A DNA stretch of 64,000 nt from Paenibacillus sp. Root52 (GTDB taxonomy: Bacteria; Bacillota; Bacilli; Paenibacillales; Paenibacillaceae): NCBI RefSeq assembly GCF_001426865.1, contig NZ_LMFO01000030.1, positions 224,653-288,652 on the forward strand, written 5' to 3'. Positions 55,160-63,965 of the stretch are shown in pieces (the first letter of the stretch is position 1; every line of letters starts with the position of its first letter). Both the position numbers and the translations under genes were made by a program. The notes below the pieces were generated by a model. The model worked only from the letters and a program-made list of their open reading frames with translations. It did no database searches and was not told the origin of the DNA.

Positions 55160-56806
55160 TTATTGAATCAGATCAACAGCCATCTGTGGTACAAATGCAT
55201 CAACGCCGTTATACACGATCACACCGTCAAGCATTGTTTTATTGCCATTTACAAGAGCGATGTTTTTGTAGATTTGCAGTTCCAGCTTGGTGCTACCTTT
55301 TGTAACAAGGATTTTAGGGTTCTTCGCATCCGTTAGATCCAGCTTGTACGTTGCACCTTTAGCTGCAAATGCTTGCTTTGCAGGTACAAATAGCTGTTTG
55401 CTCACGCTGTCCAGATCAAGGTTAAGCACACGCGCCATATATTTAGCTACATCGGTGTTGTCGATCACGCCAAATGGACGGTCATTGTTTGGAGCATACG
55501 TGTAGAGCACCACATCTCCACCCGTGTGGCCACCAGATGTCCAGCCAATTCCCGCACGTTTACTGATCATTGGTCCAACCACATAATTGAGGGTGCCTGG
55601 CTTCGCTTCTTTGATTGCTTTCACTTCTTCTGAAGTCAGGTCGGAGATGCCATAGTATTGTTTCATCACGGCTTTGATGTTTGTGCGCTGAGCGTTCAGC
55701 TTCGCTTCAACACCCTCACCTGTTAGCTTAGCCTTTTTCAAAGGACCGATAAATGTGGACAAAGGCTCTTCGTCGTACGTACCTGTTGTTAAATTGTTAC
55801 CAATGGTAAGTCCGCCGTTACCATGGTCTGTTACTGCAACAACAACGGTTTCTTGGTTGGATTTGGCAAAGTCCATAGCCGTTTTGACTGCATCATCAAA
55901 GGCAAGGACATCACTAATGATACCGATTGGATCATTGGCATGTGCTGCCCAGTCTACTTTACTACCTTCAACCATGAGGAAGAAGCCATCCTCATCTTTG
56001 GAAAGAACATCAATTGCTTTGGAAGTCATTTCTGCAAGGCTTGGTTGTTTGGCTGGATCACGATCCATATTATAAGACATACCTGCAGGTGCAAACATAC
56101 CCCACAGCTTGTTCGAGTTAGATGCTTTCATTGCTTCAGGCGTAGTTACATAATCATATCCCAGCGCTTTAATGGAGGAGACAAGATTCTCGCCATCTTT
56201 ACGACCAGCAGGCTCAAGATAGCGGCTACCGCCACCGAGTACAACGTCCATACCATTGTAAACTTGTTGTTTGCTCAGAGCGTCGTAGTTTTTGCGGTCT
56301 GGATAATGAGCCGAGAAGTCAGCTGGCGTAGCATGCATAATCTCAGAAGTAGAGATGATTCCTGTTGCTTTACCCGCAAGTCGGGATGCTTCAAGAATGG
56401 AGGCTATCGGCTTCTTGGCATCACCTGGTGCAATTGCTTTCTGTCCAGGCATGGTCGCTTTATCTGGCAGGACGCCAACGTAACCCGTGTGAGATTTGTA
56501 GCCTGTTGCAAAAGCTGTTCCTGCTGGCGCCGAGTCCGCAATCGGCGCATCCGCGGAGTGAGTACGTACCAGACCACTTGCCATAGAATCCAGTGTAAGA
56601 GATGAACCCTTGTACCAGCGAGCAAGAGCGGTAGCGTCATTAGCCATTCCGTCTGGGATCAGGATAATCACATTTTTGATTGGGGATGCACTGGACGTGC
56701 TATCCTCCACAGCCCAAGCGGCACTGCTTCCACCCAGGGTAGCGGTTACAATCGTAGTCACCGCGAGCATCATTTTTGCTGCACGAGCGTTAAAGCGAGT
56801 TAACAT
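55160..56806 (-). CDS. secreted alkaline phosphatase
   Basis: 548 aa from ATG 56806, eight bases after AGGAGG. Sec signal with AAWA cleavage site. Alkaline phosphatase core: metal ligand IILIPDGM, nucleophile Ser in IADSAPAGTAFATGYKS, FLMVEGSKVDWAAHANDP, VAVTDHGNGG and GGHTGGDVVLYTYAP. It releases phosphate from organic esters outside the cell. The last ~75 residues (TYKLDLTDAKNPKILVTKGS, NKTMLDGVIVYNGVDAFVPQ) resemble a copper-amine-oxidase-like wall or stalk domain. No Pho box was confirmed. Confidence 0.93.
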   Translation of the reverse strand: MLTRFNARAAKMMLAVTTIVTATLGGSSAAWAVEDSTSSASPIKNVIILIPDGMANDATALARWYKGSSLTLDSMASGLVRTHSADAPIADSAPAGTAFATGYKSHTGYVGVLPDKATMPGQKAIAPGDAKKPIASILEASRLAGKATGIISTSEIMHATPADFSAHYPDRKNYDALSKQQVYNGMDVVLGGGSRYLEPAGRKDGENLVSSIKALGYDYVTTPEAMKASNSNKLWGMFAPAGMSYNMDRDPAKQPSLAEMTSKAIDVLSKDEDGFFLMVEGSKVDWAAHANDPIGIISDVLAFDDAVKTAMDFAKSNQETVVVAVTDHGNGGLTIGNNLTTGTYDEEPLSTFIGPLKKAKLTGEGVEAKLNAQRTNIKAVMKQYYGISDLTSEEVKAIKEAKPGTLNYVVGPMISKRAGIGWTSGGHTGGDVVLYTYAPNNDRPFGVIDNTDVAKYMARVLNLDLDSVSKQLFVPAKQAFAAKGATYKLDLTDAKNPKILVTKGSTKLELQIYKNIALVNGNKTMLDGVIVYNGVDAFVPQMAVDLIQ

Positions 56807-57100
56807 GAACACAGCCTCCTATAAGATATGTATAGTTTGGTATCCAGAACCAAGTGTAATCAATGAATGATAAATGAGCGTCACCTGTAGATTAACTAAA
56901 TGTAAATTTTACGATTAGATGGAAATGGATATAGCTACGTAAGATAGAGGTAGGAGTAAAATTAGGGCTTAGATCGAGTCGGGAGTCACTATCTTAGAAG
57001 ATAGAAAGCTGGGCGAATACTTAGCGTAGCTGTCATATCCTAGAGACATTTTTCTTGCGACTGGTAATTTTTCGCAAAAAATAAATTGCAAAAAAAGATA

Positions 57101-57129
57101 TTGCGAACGCTTACATTATGTGCTAACAT
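57101..57129 (+). promoter_or_regulatory. promoter with overlapping cre site for the esterase transcript
   Basis: TTGCGA (57101-57106), 17-base spacer, TAACAT (57124-57129). The sequence TTGCGAACGCTTACA (57101-57115) fits the CcpA cre consensus WTGNAANCGNWNNCW with one mismatch and covers the -35 box, so glucose repression is expected. Confidence 0.65.
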
Positions 57130-57142
57130 CACCATAACAACA

Positions 57143-57169
57143 GGATTGTAACCAACTCCGGGCAATACC
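57143..57169 (+). promoter_or_regulatory. degenerate second RAT-like sequence
   Basis: GGATTGTAACC...CCGGGCAATACC keeps the ends of a RAT, with changes in the middle and GCAATACC for GCAAAACC. It is followed by CCTGTTATAGTTTT, partly able to pair with ATAACAACAGG. Lies 60 bp upstream of the good RAT. Confidence 0.4.
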
Positions 57170-57226
57170 TGTTATAGTTTTGAATACGCTTACTTATATG
57201 TATTATTGAATGACCTCAAATTCTCA

Positions 57227-57316
57227 GGGTTGTTACTGAAGACAGGCAAAACCTGAATTGAGGGCAGAAGACACGCTGTAGCGACGTCTATTTGCCTTCG
57301 ATTCAGGTTTTTTTTA
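57227..57316 (+). promoter_or_regulatory. RAT and terminator, site 5 (outside the PTS cluster)
   Basis: RAT at 57227-57253 (GGGTTGTTACTG...CAGGCAAAACC; one change from GGATTG). Terminator AAAACCTGAAT with ATTCAGGTTTT, inner GAGGGCA/TTGCCTTC, followed by eight T. Controls the esterase 57507. Confidence 0.88.
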
Positions 57317-57506
57317 TACAGATAAACGCCTGATGGGTATTGTCTTCGTTTGAAACGCCGTAGCAGAATCATAACCGGAAGGGGGACATTTTCGGTTCAC
57401 AGACAGAGATTTAGGAAGATCTAGGTTTGGAATACTTTGGTTATCCGTAATGATGTGCCATCGTATATTCCATCACACACTATCTGACAGCGAGGAGATT
57501 TACGAC

Positions 57507-59744
57507 ATGAAAAAAATCAAACGATCCATCGCGGTAGCAACCGTTCTAGGCTTATGTTTATCAGCAATGCCTGCCTATGCAGCCGGAGCTACAGCGCCAG
57601 CTTCCAATGCAGCGATCGACAGGCTGATCTCATCTCAATTAATTAAAGGCAATGGTCAAGGGGTTAACGCAGCGTATCTGAACAAAAAAGCAACACGTAT
57701 TCAGGCTGCTGTTCTGTACTTGCGTTTGACTGGATTGGAGAAAGAGGCGCTTGCCTATACCGGCACAGATACGTATGGAGATGCGCCTTCAGCTGGAAAA
57801 TTCCTACAGCCTGTTGTTGGTTATCTGAAACAGCATCCTTATCTGGGGATTGCTGACGGAGCGAACGCGTTTAAACCCAATGCGACACTTACGTCTGAAG
57901 ACTATGCAGCACTGTTGTTGAAGGCGCTTGGTTATGAGGCTGGGACAGATTATAAACAAGGTGAGGCAGTATCCTTTGCGGCATCGAAAGGAATCAATGC
58001 ACTCCAAGGTGGCAAGGGCCCACTCTCGAATCGCCAAATGGCCGAGGCAACAGCTCAGGCCTTGCAAGTGCAACTCAAAGATGGGAGCGGCACACTTGAA
58101 CAACGCTGGCTGAAGCACCAGCAGGATCAAGGATTTACGCCACAAACACTTCAGCAGACGAAATATGGCTCCATTGATGGCAAGAACTATGAGCAGTACG
58201 GAACACTTGGCTGGCTAGGTGTGCCTTATGCAGCACCACCTGTAGGAGAGCTACGCTGGAAAGCGCCAGTTGAACCGAAGGCATGGACGGGGACACGTGA
58301 AGCGAAGGAATTCGCTGCCAACAGCTTGCAACTGTCTGGGCAAAATACAGTAGGTAGTGAAGATTCACTCTATTTGAATATTTGGAGACCCGATACAACG
58401 AGTTCTAAACTTCCGGTAATGGTATTCCTGCACGGCGGCGGGAACATGACTGGATCAGGCAAGGACTTCCAAGGTGAACAACTTGCACGCAATACAAACA
58501 GCATTATTATTTCGGTGAACTATCGTTTAGGCGCGCTTGGATTCTTCAAGAATGAAGCGTTGGAGACAGGTAATGCTCTGGATGATTCCGGTAACTATGG
58601 ACTACTTGATGCGCTCCGTGCATTGGAGTGGGTACAGGATAATATTGAAGGCTTCGGTGGTGACACGGATAACGTAACGCTGGCAGGTCAGTCTGCAGGA
58701 GCACGGGACGTGCTGGCTACGCTCATCTCACCACTCGGAAAAGGACTATTCCAAAAAGCCGTTGCATTCAGTGGTGGATTAACGACTTCATCGCCAGAAG
58801 AAGGTGAGCAAAAGTCGGAAAGTGCTCTGGAGAAATTGCTGGTAGAGGAAGGCAAGGCAACCACCCCCGAGGAAGCAAAAGCGTGGATTGCGAAGCAGTC
58901 TAAGGAGCAGCTAGCTACGTATCTACGTGAATTGCCTGCGGACAAGCTGGTTAAGGTGTTTGGTGGCACGGCAATCCGAATGGAGCCATTCCCGCACCTG
59001 TTCCGTGATGGCGCAGTCATTCCAAAAGAGGGCTTCTCAGCTCTGGAGCAAGGCAACTACACTAAAGTTCCAGTATTACTGGGTAGTCTGGATACCGAAT
59101 TCGCGGCATTTGCCTTCGGTGATCCGAACTTCTCCCCATCCATTAACGATGGAACATTGTTCACAGATGCAACCAAAGCGGAACAATATGCTGCGGCTAT
59201 TCAATACGGTAGTGAAGCGTATGCCGGCTTTAACGCAGAGCGGGTAGCCGAGCAACTGACAAATGTTGCAGGCCAGCCTTCCGTTTATGCATATCGGTTT
59301 GCATGGGGCACACAGCCTGGTGTAATTTCGGAACGTTTGCAGACATTGCTTGGTGCTCCTCACGGCGCAGATATGGACTTCTACACAGGGCATGCAGCTG
59401 GTATAGCTGCGTACTTCCCAGAAGGATACTTCAGTGAGGCGAACCAACCAGGTCGTGACCAGTTGTCCACAGCTATGGCAGCATATCTGAAACAGTTCTT
59501 GTATACAGGTCATCCTGGGGATGGCGGATCTGCGAATCTCGCAGAATGGACGCCTTGGACGAAGGATGCAGCGACACCAATTATGCGTCTAGATGCAAGC
59601 AATACAAAGGCCGAGGTTGGCATGTCTTCACAGTACTATCAAGGCAAAGAAGCAGTCATGGCGAAAATGAAAAAAGAATTGCCTGAAGAGACGTACAAGC
59701 TGCTGACGGAAAAAGTATTCGCAGGCCGTTTCTTCTGGGAATAA
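57507..59744 (+). CDS. secreted type-B carboxylesterase with SLH-like N-terminal region
   Basis: 745 aa from ATG 57507 behind GAGGAG. Signal peptide ends PAYA. Residues ~30-200 resemble degenerate S-layer-homology repeats (KKATRIQAAVLYLRLTG, YLGIADGANAFKPNATLTSE, GPLSNRQMAEATAQAL), likely tethering it to the wall. Residues ~210-740 are a carboxylesterase: GVPYAAPPVGELRWKAP, EDSLYLNIWRP, oxyanion FLHGGGNMTGSG, nucleophile Ser396 in LAGQSAGARD, and PHGADMDFYTG with the probable His. Under RAT site 5 and a cre site, so induced with beta-glucosides. It may deacylate plant polysaccharides or glucosides; this is inference. Confidence 0.88.
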   Translation: MKKIKRSIAVATVLGLCLSAMPAYAAGATAPASNAAIDRLISSQLIKGNGQGVNAAYLNKKATRIQAAVLYLRLTGLEKEALAYTGTDTYGDAPSAGKFLQPVVGYLKQHPYLGIADGANAFKPNATLTSEDYAALLLKALGYEAGTDYKQGEAVSFAASKGINALQGGKGPLSNRQMAEATAQALQVQLKDGSGTLEQRWLKHQQDQGFTPQTLQQTKYGSIDGKNYEQYGTLGWLGVPYAAPPVGELRWKAPVEPKAWTGTREAKEFAANSLQLSGQNTVGSEDSLYLNIWRPDTTSSKLPVMVFLHGGGNMTGSGKDFQGEQLARNTNSIIISVNYRLGALGFFKNEALETGNALDDSGNYGLLDALRALEWVQDNIEGFGGDTDNVTLAGQSAGARDVLATLISPLGKGLFQKAVAFSGGLTTSSPEEGEQKSESALEKLLVEEGKATTPEEAKAWIAKQSKEQLATYLRELPADKLVKVFGGTAIRMEPFPHLFRDGAVIPKEGFSALEQGNYTKVPVLLGSLDTEFAAFAFGDPNFSPSINDGTLFTDATKAEQYAAAIQYGSEAYAGFNAERVAEQLTNVAGQPSVYAYRFAWGTQPGVISERLQTLLGAPHGADMDFYTGHAAGIAAYFPEGYFSEANQPGRDQLSTAMAAYLKQFLYTGHPGDGGSANLAEWTPWTKDAATPIMRLDASNTKAEVGMSSQYYQGKEAVMAKMKKELPEETYKLLTEKVFAGRFFWE

Positions 59745-59785
59745 AACGATTTTAAGTGTGTGCGACTGAACTGTAAAAATGAATA

Positions 59786-59826
59786 GCAAAAGGGACAAGA
59801 GAGCTAATCTCTTGTCCCTTTTGTTG
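59786..59826. terminator. bidirectional terminator
   Basis: CAAAAGGGACAAGAGA / TCTCTTGTCCCTTTTG, long perfect stem between convergent genes. Confidence 0.9.
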
Positions 59827-59905
59827 TCTGTAGGGAGTTTTCAGACACGACCTAACTTCCTTATTTCAATATAGCGTCGTTGAAGAGTTACTGGTGTTCC
59901 TGCTT

Positions 59906-60466
59906 TTAAGACTTTTCACTTGCAGCGAGCATTAAGGTATAAATCTGGCGAGTCGTATTGACGTTGCGAACGGTCATTTGTTTGTAGACAGCCGAACCTG
60001 CCAGCTTATTCATTCCACTTTTGGAGGCGTCCTCCCGACTCACGCTATACAGTAAGGCACCTGAGATATAAATTAACGTGCCAATGCCTGGTTTCAGAGG
60101 CAGCTTGTCCAGAATAGACGCGTCATTGATCTCATCCCAGAGGAACATAACATCACTCTTCGCTTGATCGTCATTGCTCCATTCCTCCGGCAGTGCGGTA
60201 ATAACGGTGTGCATTTCATGGATATTTCGCACTACAACTCGGATCTGTAAGCCAAAGTCCGTCGCAATGGCTTCCTGAAGAATGTGTGCCAGCTCTGTAT
60301 TGGCATTCTCAAGCTCTGGCTCATAAGCAAAGATAATGTTGCCTGAGTTGATATAGGTCACAACCTGTTGCATGCCAGCCTGCTCAAATGTTTCCTTGAG
60401 CTGCTTCATGTTAATTTTATTATTTCCACCAACATTAATACCTCGCAGTAACGCAACATAGATCAT
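59906..60466 (-). CDS. DUF1697 family protein
   Basis: About 186 aa. The second ATG (60466) has GGAG eight bases upstream; the ATG at 60472 is too close. DUF1697 signature: IYVALLRGINVGGNNKINMK, ETFEQAGMQQVVTYINSGN, VVVRNIHEMHTVI and LYSVSREDASKSGMNKLAG. Cytoplasmic, widespread, without established function. It follows the SUKH-like gene on the same strand by 30 bp, so the two are likely co-transcribed. Confidence 0.9.
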   Translation of the reverse strand: MIYVALLRGINVGGNNKINMKQLKETFEQAGMQQVVTYINSGNIIFAYEPELENANTELAHILQEAIATDFGLQIRVVVRNIHEMHTVITALPEEWSNDDQAKSDVMFLWDEINDASILDKLPLKPGIGTLIYISGALLYSVSREDASKSGMNKLAGSAVYKQMTVRNVNTTRQIYTLMLAASEKS

Positions 60467-60497
60467 ATCCATATCTCCATTTCCTATAGTGATTCAA

Positions 60498-61154
60498 TTA
60501 TTCTTGTAACGATAGATAAGCGAGTAAATGAGTGACGTACTCTTCTTTTTCGAGCACTTCGCTCAATAGAGGTATGACGTGCTCCAGGTATTCGGGTTTG
60601 GTCTCATACGTTTCCTCGTCTTTGACTTCTCCCTCGTAAACTCGCGCAGCTTCAATGAGAATAGCAAGTACGTGGAAAAATTCCGCAAATGATCTCGCAA
60701 TTGGATGAGGCTCTCCACCTGCAAAGGCTGCATAGACAGGCGATTGCGGTGCTTGTGTATCCACAATAAGAGGATCATCATTCAAGTTAGCAATAACGAC
60801 ATGCTGTGGCTTCCAGTCTGGCGATTCTTGATAAGTCTCTTCCATACCAATCCAGCGGTAGCCCAACTGTTGACGATAGAGATGCTCAGGTGCAACAAAA
60901 AATAGCAGGGCAGCATCACCGATCTCTACAGCAGCGCTTTTCATTTTAAGAGTGCCCTCAGCCTTAGCATCCACCATCTCATAGTTGGAGTAAAAGTACA
61001 TCAATTCGGGTGAGAGCGGAATTCGCTCATCGATAACAGGTACTTGCTGGCTCGGGAGGGGGCGTATATCATGTTCTTTGAATAGTCCATAGGCTTCATT
61101 GTATACATTCTGTTGCTCGATAAAACGGATTAACGCTGTATTTAGTTCCTTCAT
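60498..61154 (-). CDS. SUKH/SMI1-KNR4-like protein
   Basis: 218 aa from ATG 61154 behind TAGGAGG. Core features: PLSPELMYFYSNYEMV, QQLGYRWIGMEETYQESPDW, VVIANLNDDPLIVDTQAP and PVYAAFAGGEPHPIARSFAE, FFHVLAIL. This pattern occurs in SMI1/KNR4-type proteins. No toxin gene is adjacent. The role is unknown; immunity is one possibility for the superfamily. Confidence 0.75.
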   Translation of the reverse strand: MKELNTALIRFIEQQNVYNEAYGLFKEHDIRPLPSQQVPVIDERIPLSPELMYFYSNYEMVDAKAEGTLKMKSAAVEIGDAALLFFVAPEHLYRQQLGYRWIGMEETYQESPDWKPQHVVIANLNDDPLIVDTQAPQSPVYAAFAGGEPHPIARSFAEFFHVLAILIEAARVYEGEVKDEETYETKPEYLEHVIPLLSEVLEKEEYVTHLLAYLSLQE

Positions 61155-61415
61155 CGTATTCTAATCCTCCTAATCAGGCGATGGACGGCACTTGCATTTG
61201 CACTTGTACTCGTCGTGTTTCCTTCGTGTATTGTTGTTCTGCAGCTAAGCATTAGTTTACATGAAAATATAGGAAGGTGGCATTTATTTTCGAATCTGAA
61301 TTTTAAAGAGCTGGAGCAACTGGGGTTCGAGGTGGATTGGCTTAGACCGACCGTAAGTTAGAGAGAAAAGATAGGACGAATCTAGGTCTATATGACCTAT
61401 TTCATACTGAATGCG

Positions 61416-61444
61416 TTTACAAGTAAGCGTAATCATGCTATACT
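61416..61444 (+). promoter_or_regulatory. sigma-A promoter with cre-like overlap
   Basis: TTTACA (61416-61421), 17-base spacer, TATACT (61439-61444), 14 bp before the RAT. CTGAATGCGTTTACA (61407-61421) is cre-like with two mismatches and covers the -35 box. Confidence 0.75.
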
Positions 61445-61458
61445 TCCAGTCAGTTAAA

Positions 61459-61545
61459 GGATTGTTACTGCATTCGCAGGCAAAACCTAAATATCGATAT
61501 GTGTAGGCAATGCCCTACCCATGTTGATGTTTGGGTTTTTTTTGC
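61459..61545 (+). promoter_or_regulatory. RAT and terminator, site 6 (outside the PTS cluster)
   Basis: RAT at 61459-61487 (GGATTGTTACTG...CAGGCAAAACC), a consensus match. Terminator AAAACCTAAATATC with GATGTTTGGGTTTT (imperfect), inner GTAGG/CCTAC, followed by T-run. Controls 61629. Confidence 0.9.
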
Positions 61546-61628
61546 TTTATATGGCTCATATTAAGCACAGAGATCGAACAGGATAATCCGAATACACATC
61601 ACCACGAGTACGAGAAGGGAGAGTAAGC

Positions 61629-63260
61629 ATGAATAAGAAAACGGGATTTAGCATGCTGGCTGCACTTTTGGCTTGCATGCTCATCATGAGTGGTTGTACA
61701 TCTACAACGCCACAAGCATCGGATAACCAAGGGAATCAGGCGACAGAGCAGGAAGGTAACCAACCTGAGCAGACAACGGACAACGAGAAACAGAAGGCAA
61801 GAACGGTGATTACGACGGATGGAGAAGTGGATGATATGAACTCTGTCATTCGTTATCTCTATTATGCCAATGAGATGGATCTAGCCGGAATTGTGCTTAC
61901 CAGCTCAGTCTATCACTATGCTGGTGATAAGGAGGCAGGCATCGAACCGTTCCGCTGGACTGGAACCCAGTGGCTGTATGATATGCTGGATGCTTACGAG
62001 GAGATATATCCTAACTTGAGCACACATGCAGATGGTTATCCTAAACCTGAGGAGATTCGAGCCATGACCAAAATTGGCAATATCTCTGATAAAGGTGAGA
62101 TGGAAAAGGAAACAGAAGGTTCAGAATTCTTAAAAACGCTGTTTCTGGATGACGATTCAAGAGACTTAGTTGTACAAACCTGGGGAGGAACGAATACAAC
62201 CGCTCGGGCACTGAAATCCATTGAAGAACAATACAAGGATACTGCCGAGTGGGCTAACATTCAGAAGAAGGTCAGTGACAAGTTGCTGCTCTATATCATC
62301 CTTGATCAGGATGACAGTTACAACGAGTATATTGCGAAGAACTGGCCAGATATTCGTATTTTGAATGACCAGTCGAACTTCTGGCATTTTGCCTATGCAT
62401 GGAAGATGCATGCCGAAGAAGTAAACAGCAAACTGCACGGTGATTGGATGAGCAAGAACCTTCTGAACGGACATGGCAAACTGATGGATATGTACGCTAC
62501 GATGGGTGACGGCAAAATGATTGAGGGCGAATTAGCAGAGGAGCAACGCGGAAGCGCTGATTACCTCAAGAACAATCCGCAATATGATCAATATGATTTT
62601 ATTTCCGAAGGAGATTCCCCATCTTTCTTCTATTTAATTGATAACGGTCTTCGCAGTATGGAAGATCCATCGTATGGTGGCTGGGGTGGACGCTTTGGTG
62701 TCGTGAACGATAAGCTCTACCGCAATAATGTATTGGACTACGATCCGTACTCCAAACGGTATGAAGCCGAATATTCTCTCATGAGATGGTTTGATGATAT
62801 TCAGAATGATTTTGCAGCTCGTGCGGATTGGGGCGTAACAGATCAGTATGAGAATGCGAATCACAACCCAACGCTCACGATTAAGGAAGGGTTGGATCTG
62901 ACCGCTGCGCCAGGCGAAGAATTAACGCTGCATGCGGAAGGGCAAGACCCGGATGGCGATCAGCTGACGTATAAATGGTGGAGATATTTCGAAGCGGATA
63001 CCTATCAAGAATCTAAGGAGCAGGAAGGCAAGGCAACGCCAGAGATGGCTGGAGATCTGCAGCTTGGATTACAGCGCCCATTGGCTAAGGATGAGAAGCT
63101 CGATGAGCTTGAACTCCAAGGAAATGACACAGACACGGTAACATTCAAGGTACCTGAAGATGCCCAATCTGGCGATACTCTTCATATCATCGCAGAGGTA
63201 CAAGATGACGGCGAGCATAACTTGAAGCACTACCAACGTGTCATTGTCACAGTGCAATAA
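61629..63260 (+). CDS. DUF1593 / Sde182-type nucleoside-hydrolase-like lipoprotein
   Basis: 543 aa from ATG 61629 behind AAGGGAG. Lipobox MSGC anchors it outside the membrane. Residues ~58-340 are the nucleoside-hydrolase-like domain (VITTDGEVDDMNSVIRYLYY with the Asp cluster, VVQTWGGTNTTARALKSIE). Residues ~415-543 are an Ig-like domain (LTLHAEGQDPDGDQLTYKWW), as in Sde182 cellulose-binding proteins. RAT site 6 places it in the beta-glucoside regulon, consistent with plant-polysaccharide handling. Enzyme activity is not established for the family. Confidence 0.85.
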   Translation: MNKKTGFSMLAALLACMLIMSGCTSTTPQASDNQGNQATEQEGNQPEQTTDNEKQKARTVITTDGEVDDMNSVIRYLYYANEMDLAGIVLTSSVYHYAGDKEAGIEPFRWTGTQWLYDMLDAYEEIYPNLSTHADGYPKPEEIRAMTKIGNISDKGEMEKETEGSEFLKTLFLDDDSRDLVVQTWGGTNTTARALKSIEEQYKDTAEWANIQKKVSDKLLLYIILDQDDSYNEYIAKNWPDIRILNDQSNFWHFAYAWKMHAEEVNSKLHGDWMSKNLLNGHGKLMDMYATMGDGKMIEGELAEEQRGSADYLKNNPQYDQYDFISEGDSPSFFYLIDNGLRSMEDPSYGGWGGRFGVVNDKLYRNNVLDYDPYSKRYEAEYSLMRWFDDIQNDFAARADWGVTDQYENANHNPTLTIKEGLDLTAAPGEELTLHAEGQDPDGDQLTYKWWRYFEADTYQESKEQEGKATPEMAGDLQLGLQRPLAKDEKLDELELQGNDTDTVTFKVPEDAQSGDTLHIIAEVQDDGEHNLKHYQRVIVTVQ

Positions 63261-63304
63261 ACCCTTCGAATGGATGAATCCTTATTCGTCCAGATGAAGA
63301 AGTA

Positions 63305-63334
63305 AGCCCTGATCATAATGATCAGGGCTTTTTT
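63305..63334. terminator. intrinsic terminator
   Basis: AGCCCTGATCA TAA TGATCAGGGCT followed by TTTTT. Confidence 0.9.
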
Positions 63335-63392
63335 ATCAAGAAATGCTTTTAAATATACTACGAAATTCAACTGTTCTAATGAACACGATCTG

Positions 63393-63965
63393 CTACTTGC
63401 GTTGTATGCCTGACCAAAATACATTCCAAGCGATGGCTAGTGCCTGCTCATACGACTGACGTGTCTCATACACGAGCTGAACATCAAGTCCATCCATCAG
63501 GGTAACGAAGGCAACCGTTGCCTCTTCTGGACTTAGACGAATATCTGTGGCCTGAACGGTAGCAAAGGTAGCCGACAATTCTTCCTTCAGCGTGCCAAGA
63601 TAGGTTCGATACTGAGCTAATACAAAATCGTGAACCTCCAGTGGCGTAATAAAGGAGAGAATGTACATAAAGGCTACATTAGGATGGGTCAAAAAGCGGT
63701 TTTTGTGTTCTAACAAAAAAGAATGCAATTGTTGCTCTAACGGAAGTGCGCTTGACTCACTAAAAAATTGACGGACAAATTGCTGTTCCTCCTGCACGAC
63801 CTCTTCATAGATCTCCAGCAGCAATGTTTTCTTCGTTGCATAATGGTAGGCAAGGGACTGCTTACGAATGCCAGCCTCTTCTGCAACCTGTGCCATTTTG
63901 GTTCCTTCATATCCATAACGGTTAAAGTGCTGGATTGCAATTTCTTTGATACGTTGTTTACTCAA
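63393..63965 (-). CDS. TetR-family transcriptional regulator
   Basis: 190 aa. The N-terminal helix-turn-helix is clear (RIKEIAIQHFNRYGYEGTKM, AQVAEEAGIRKQSLAYHYAT, KKTLLLEIYEEV). The C-terminal ligand domain is helical, with FMYILSFITPLEVHDFVLAQ as in AcrR-like members. ATG 63965 with GGAGGT upstream. The regulated gene is probably beyond the window end or is itself. Confidence 0.92.
   Translation of the reverse strand: MSKQRIKEIAIQHFNRYGYEGTKMAQVAEEAGIRKQSLAYHYATKKTLLLEIYEEVVQEEQQFVRQFFSESSALPLEQQLHSFLLEHKNRFLTHPNVAFMYILSFITPLEVHDFVLAQYRTYLGTLKEELSATFATVQATDIRLSPEEATVAFVTLMDGLDVQLVYETRQSYEQALAIAWNVFWSGIQRK

Noticed and set aside
55823-56605. 260-codon frame opposite the alkaline phosphatase
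   Set aside because: Cys/Arg-rich antisense frame with no ribosome site; phosphatase motifs run through the other strand.
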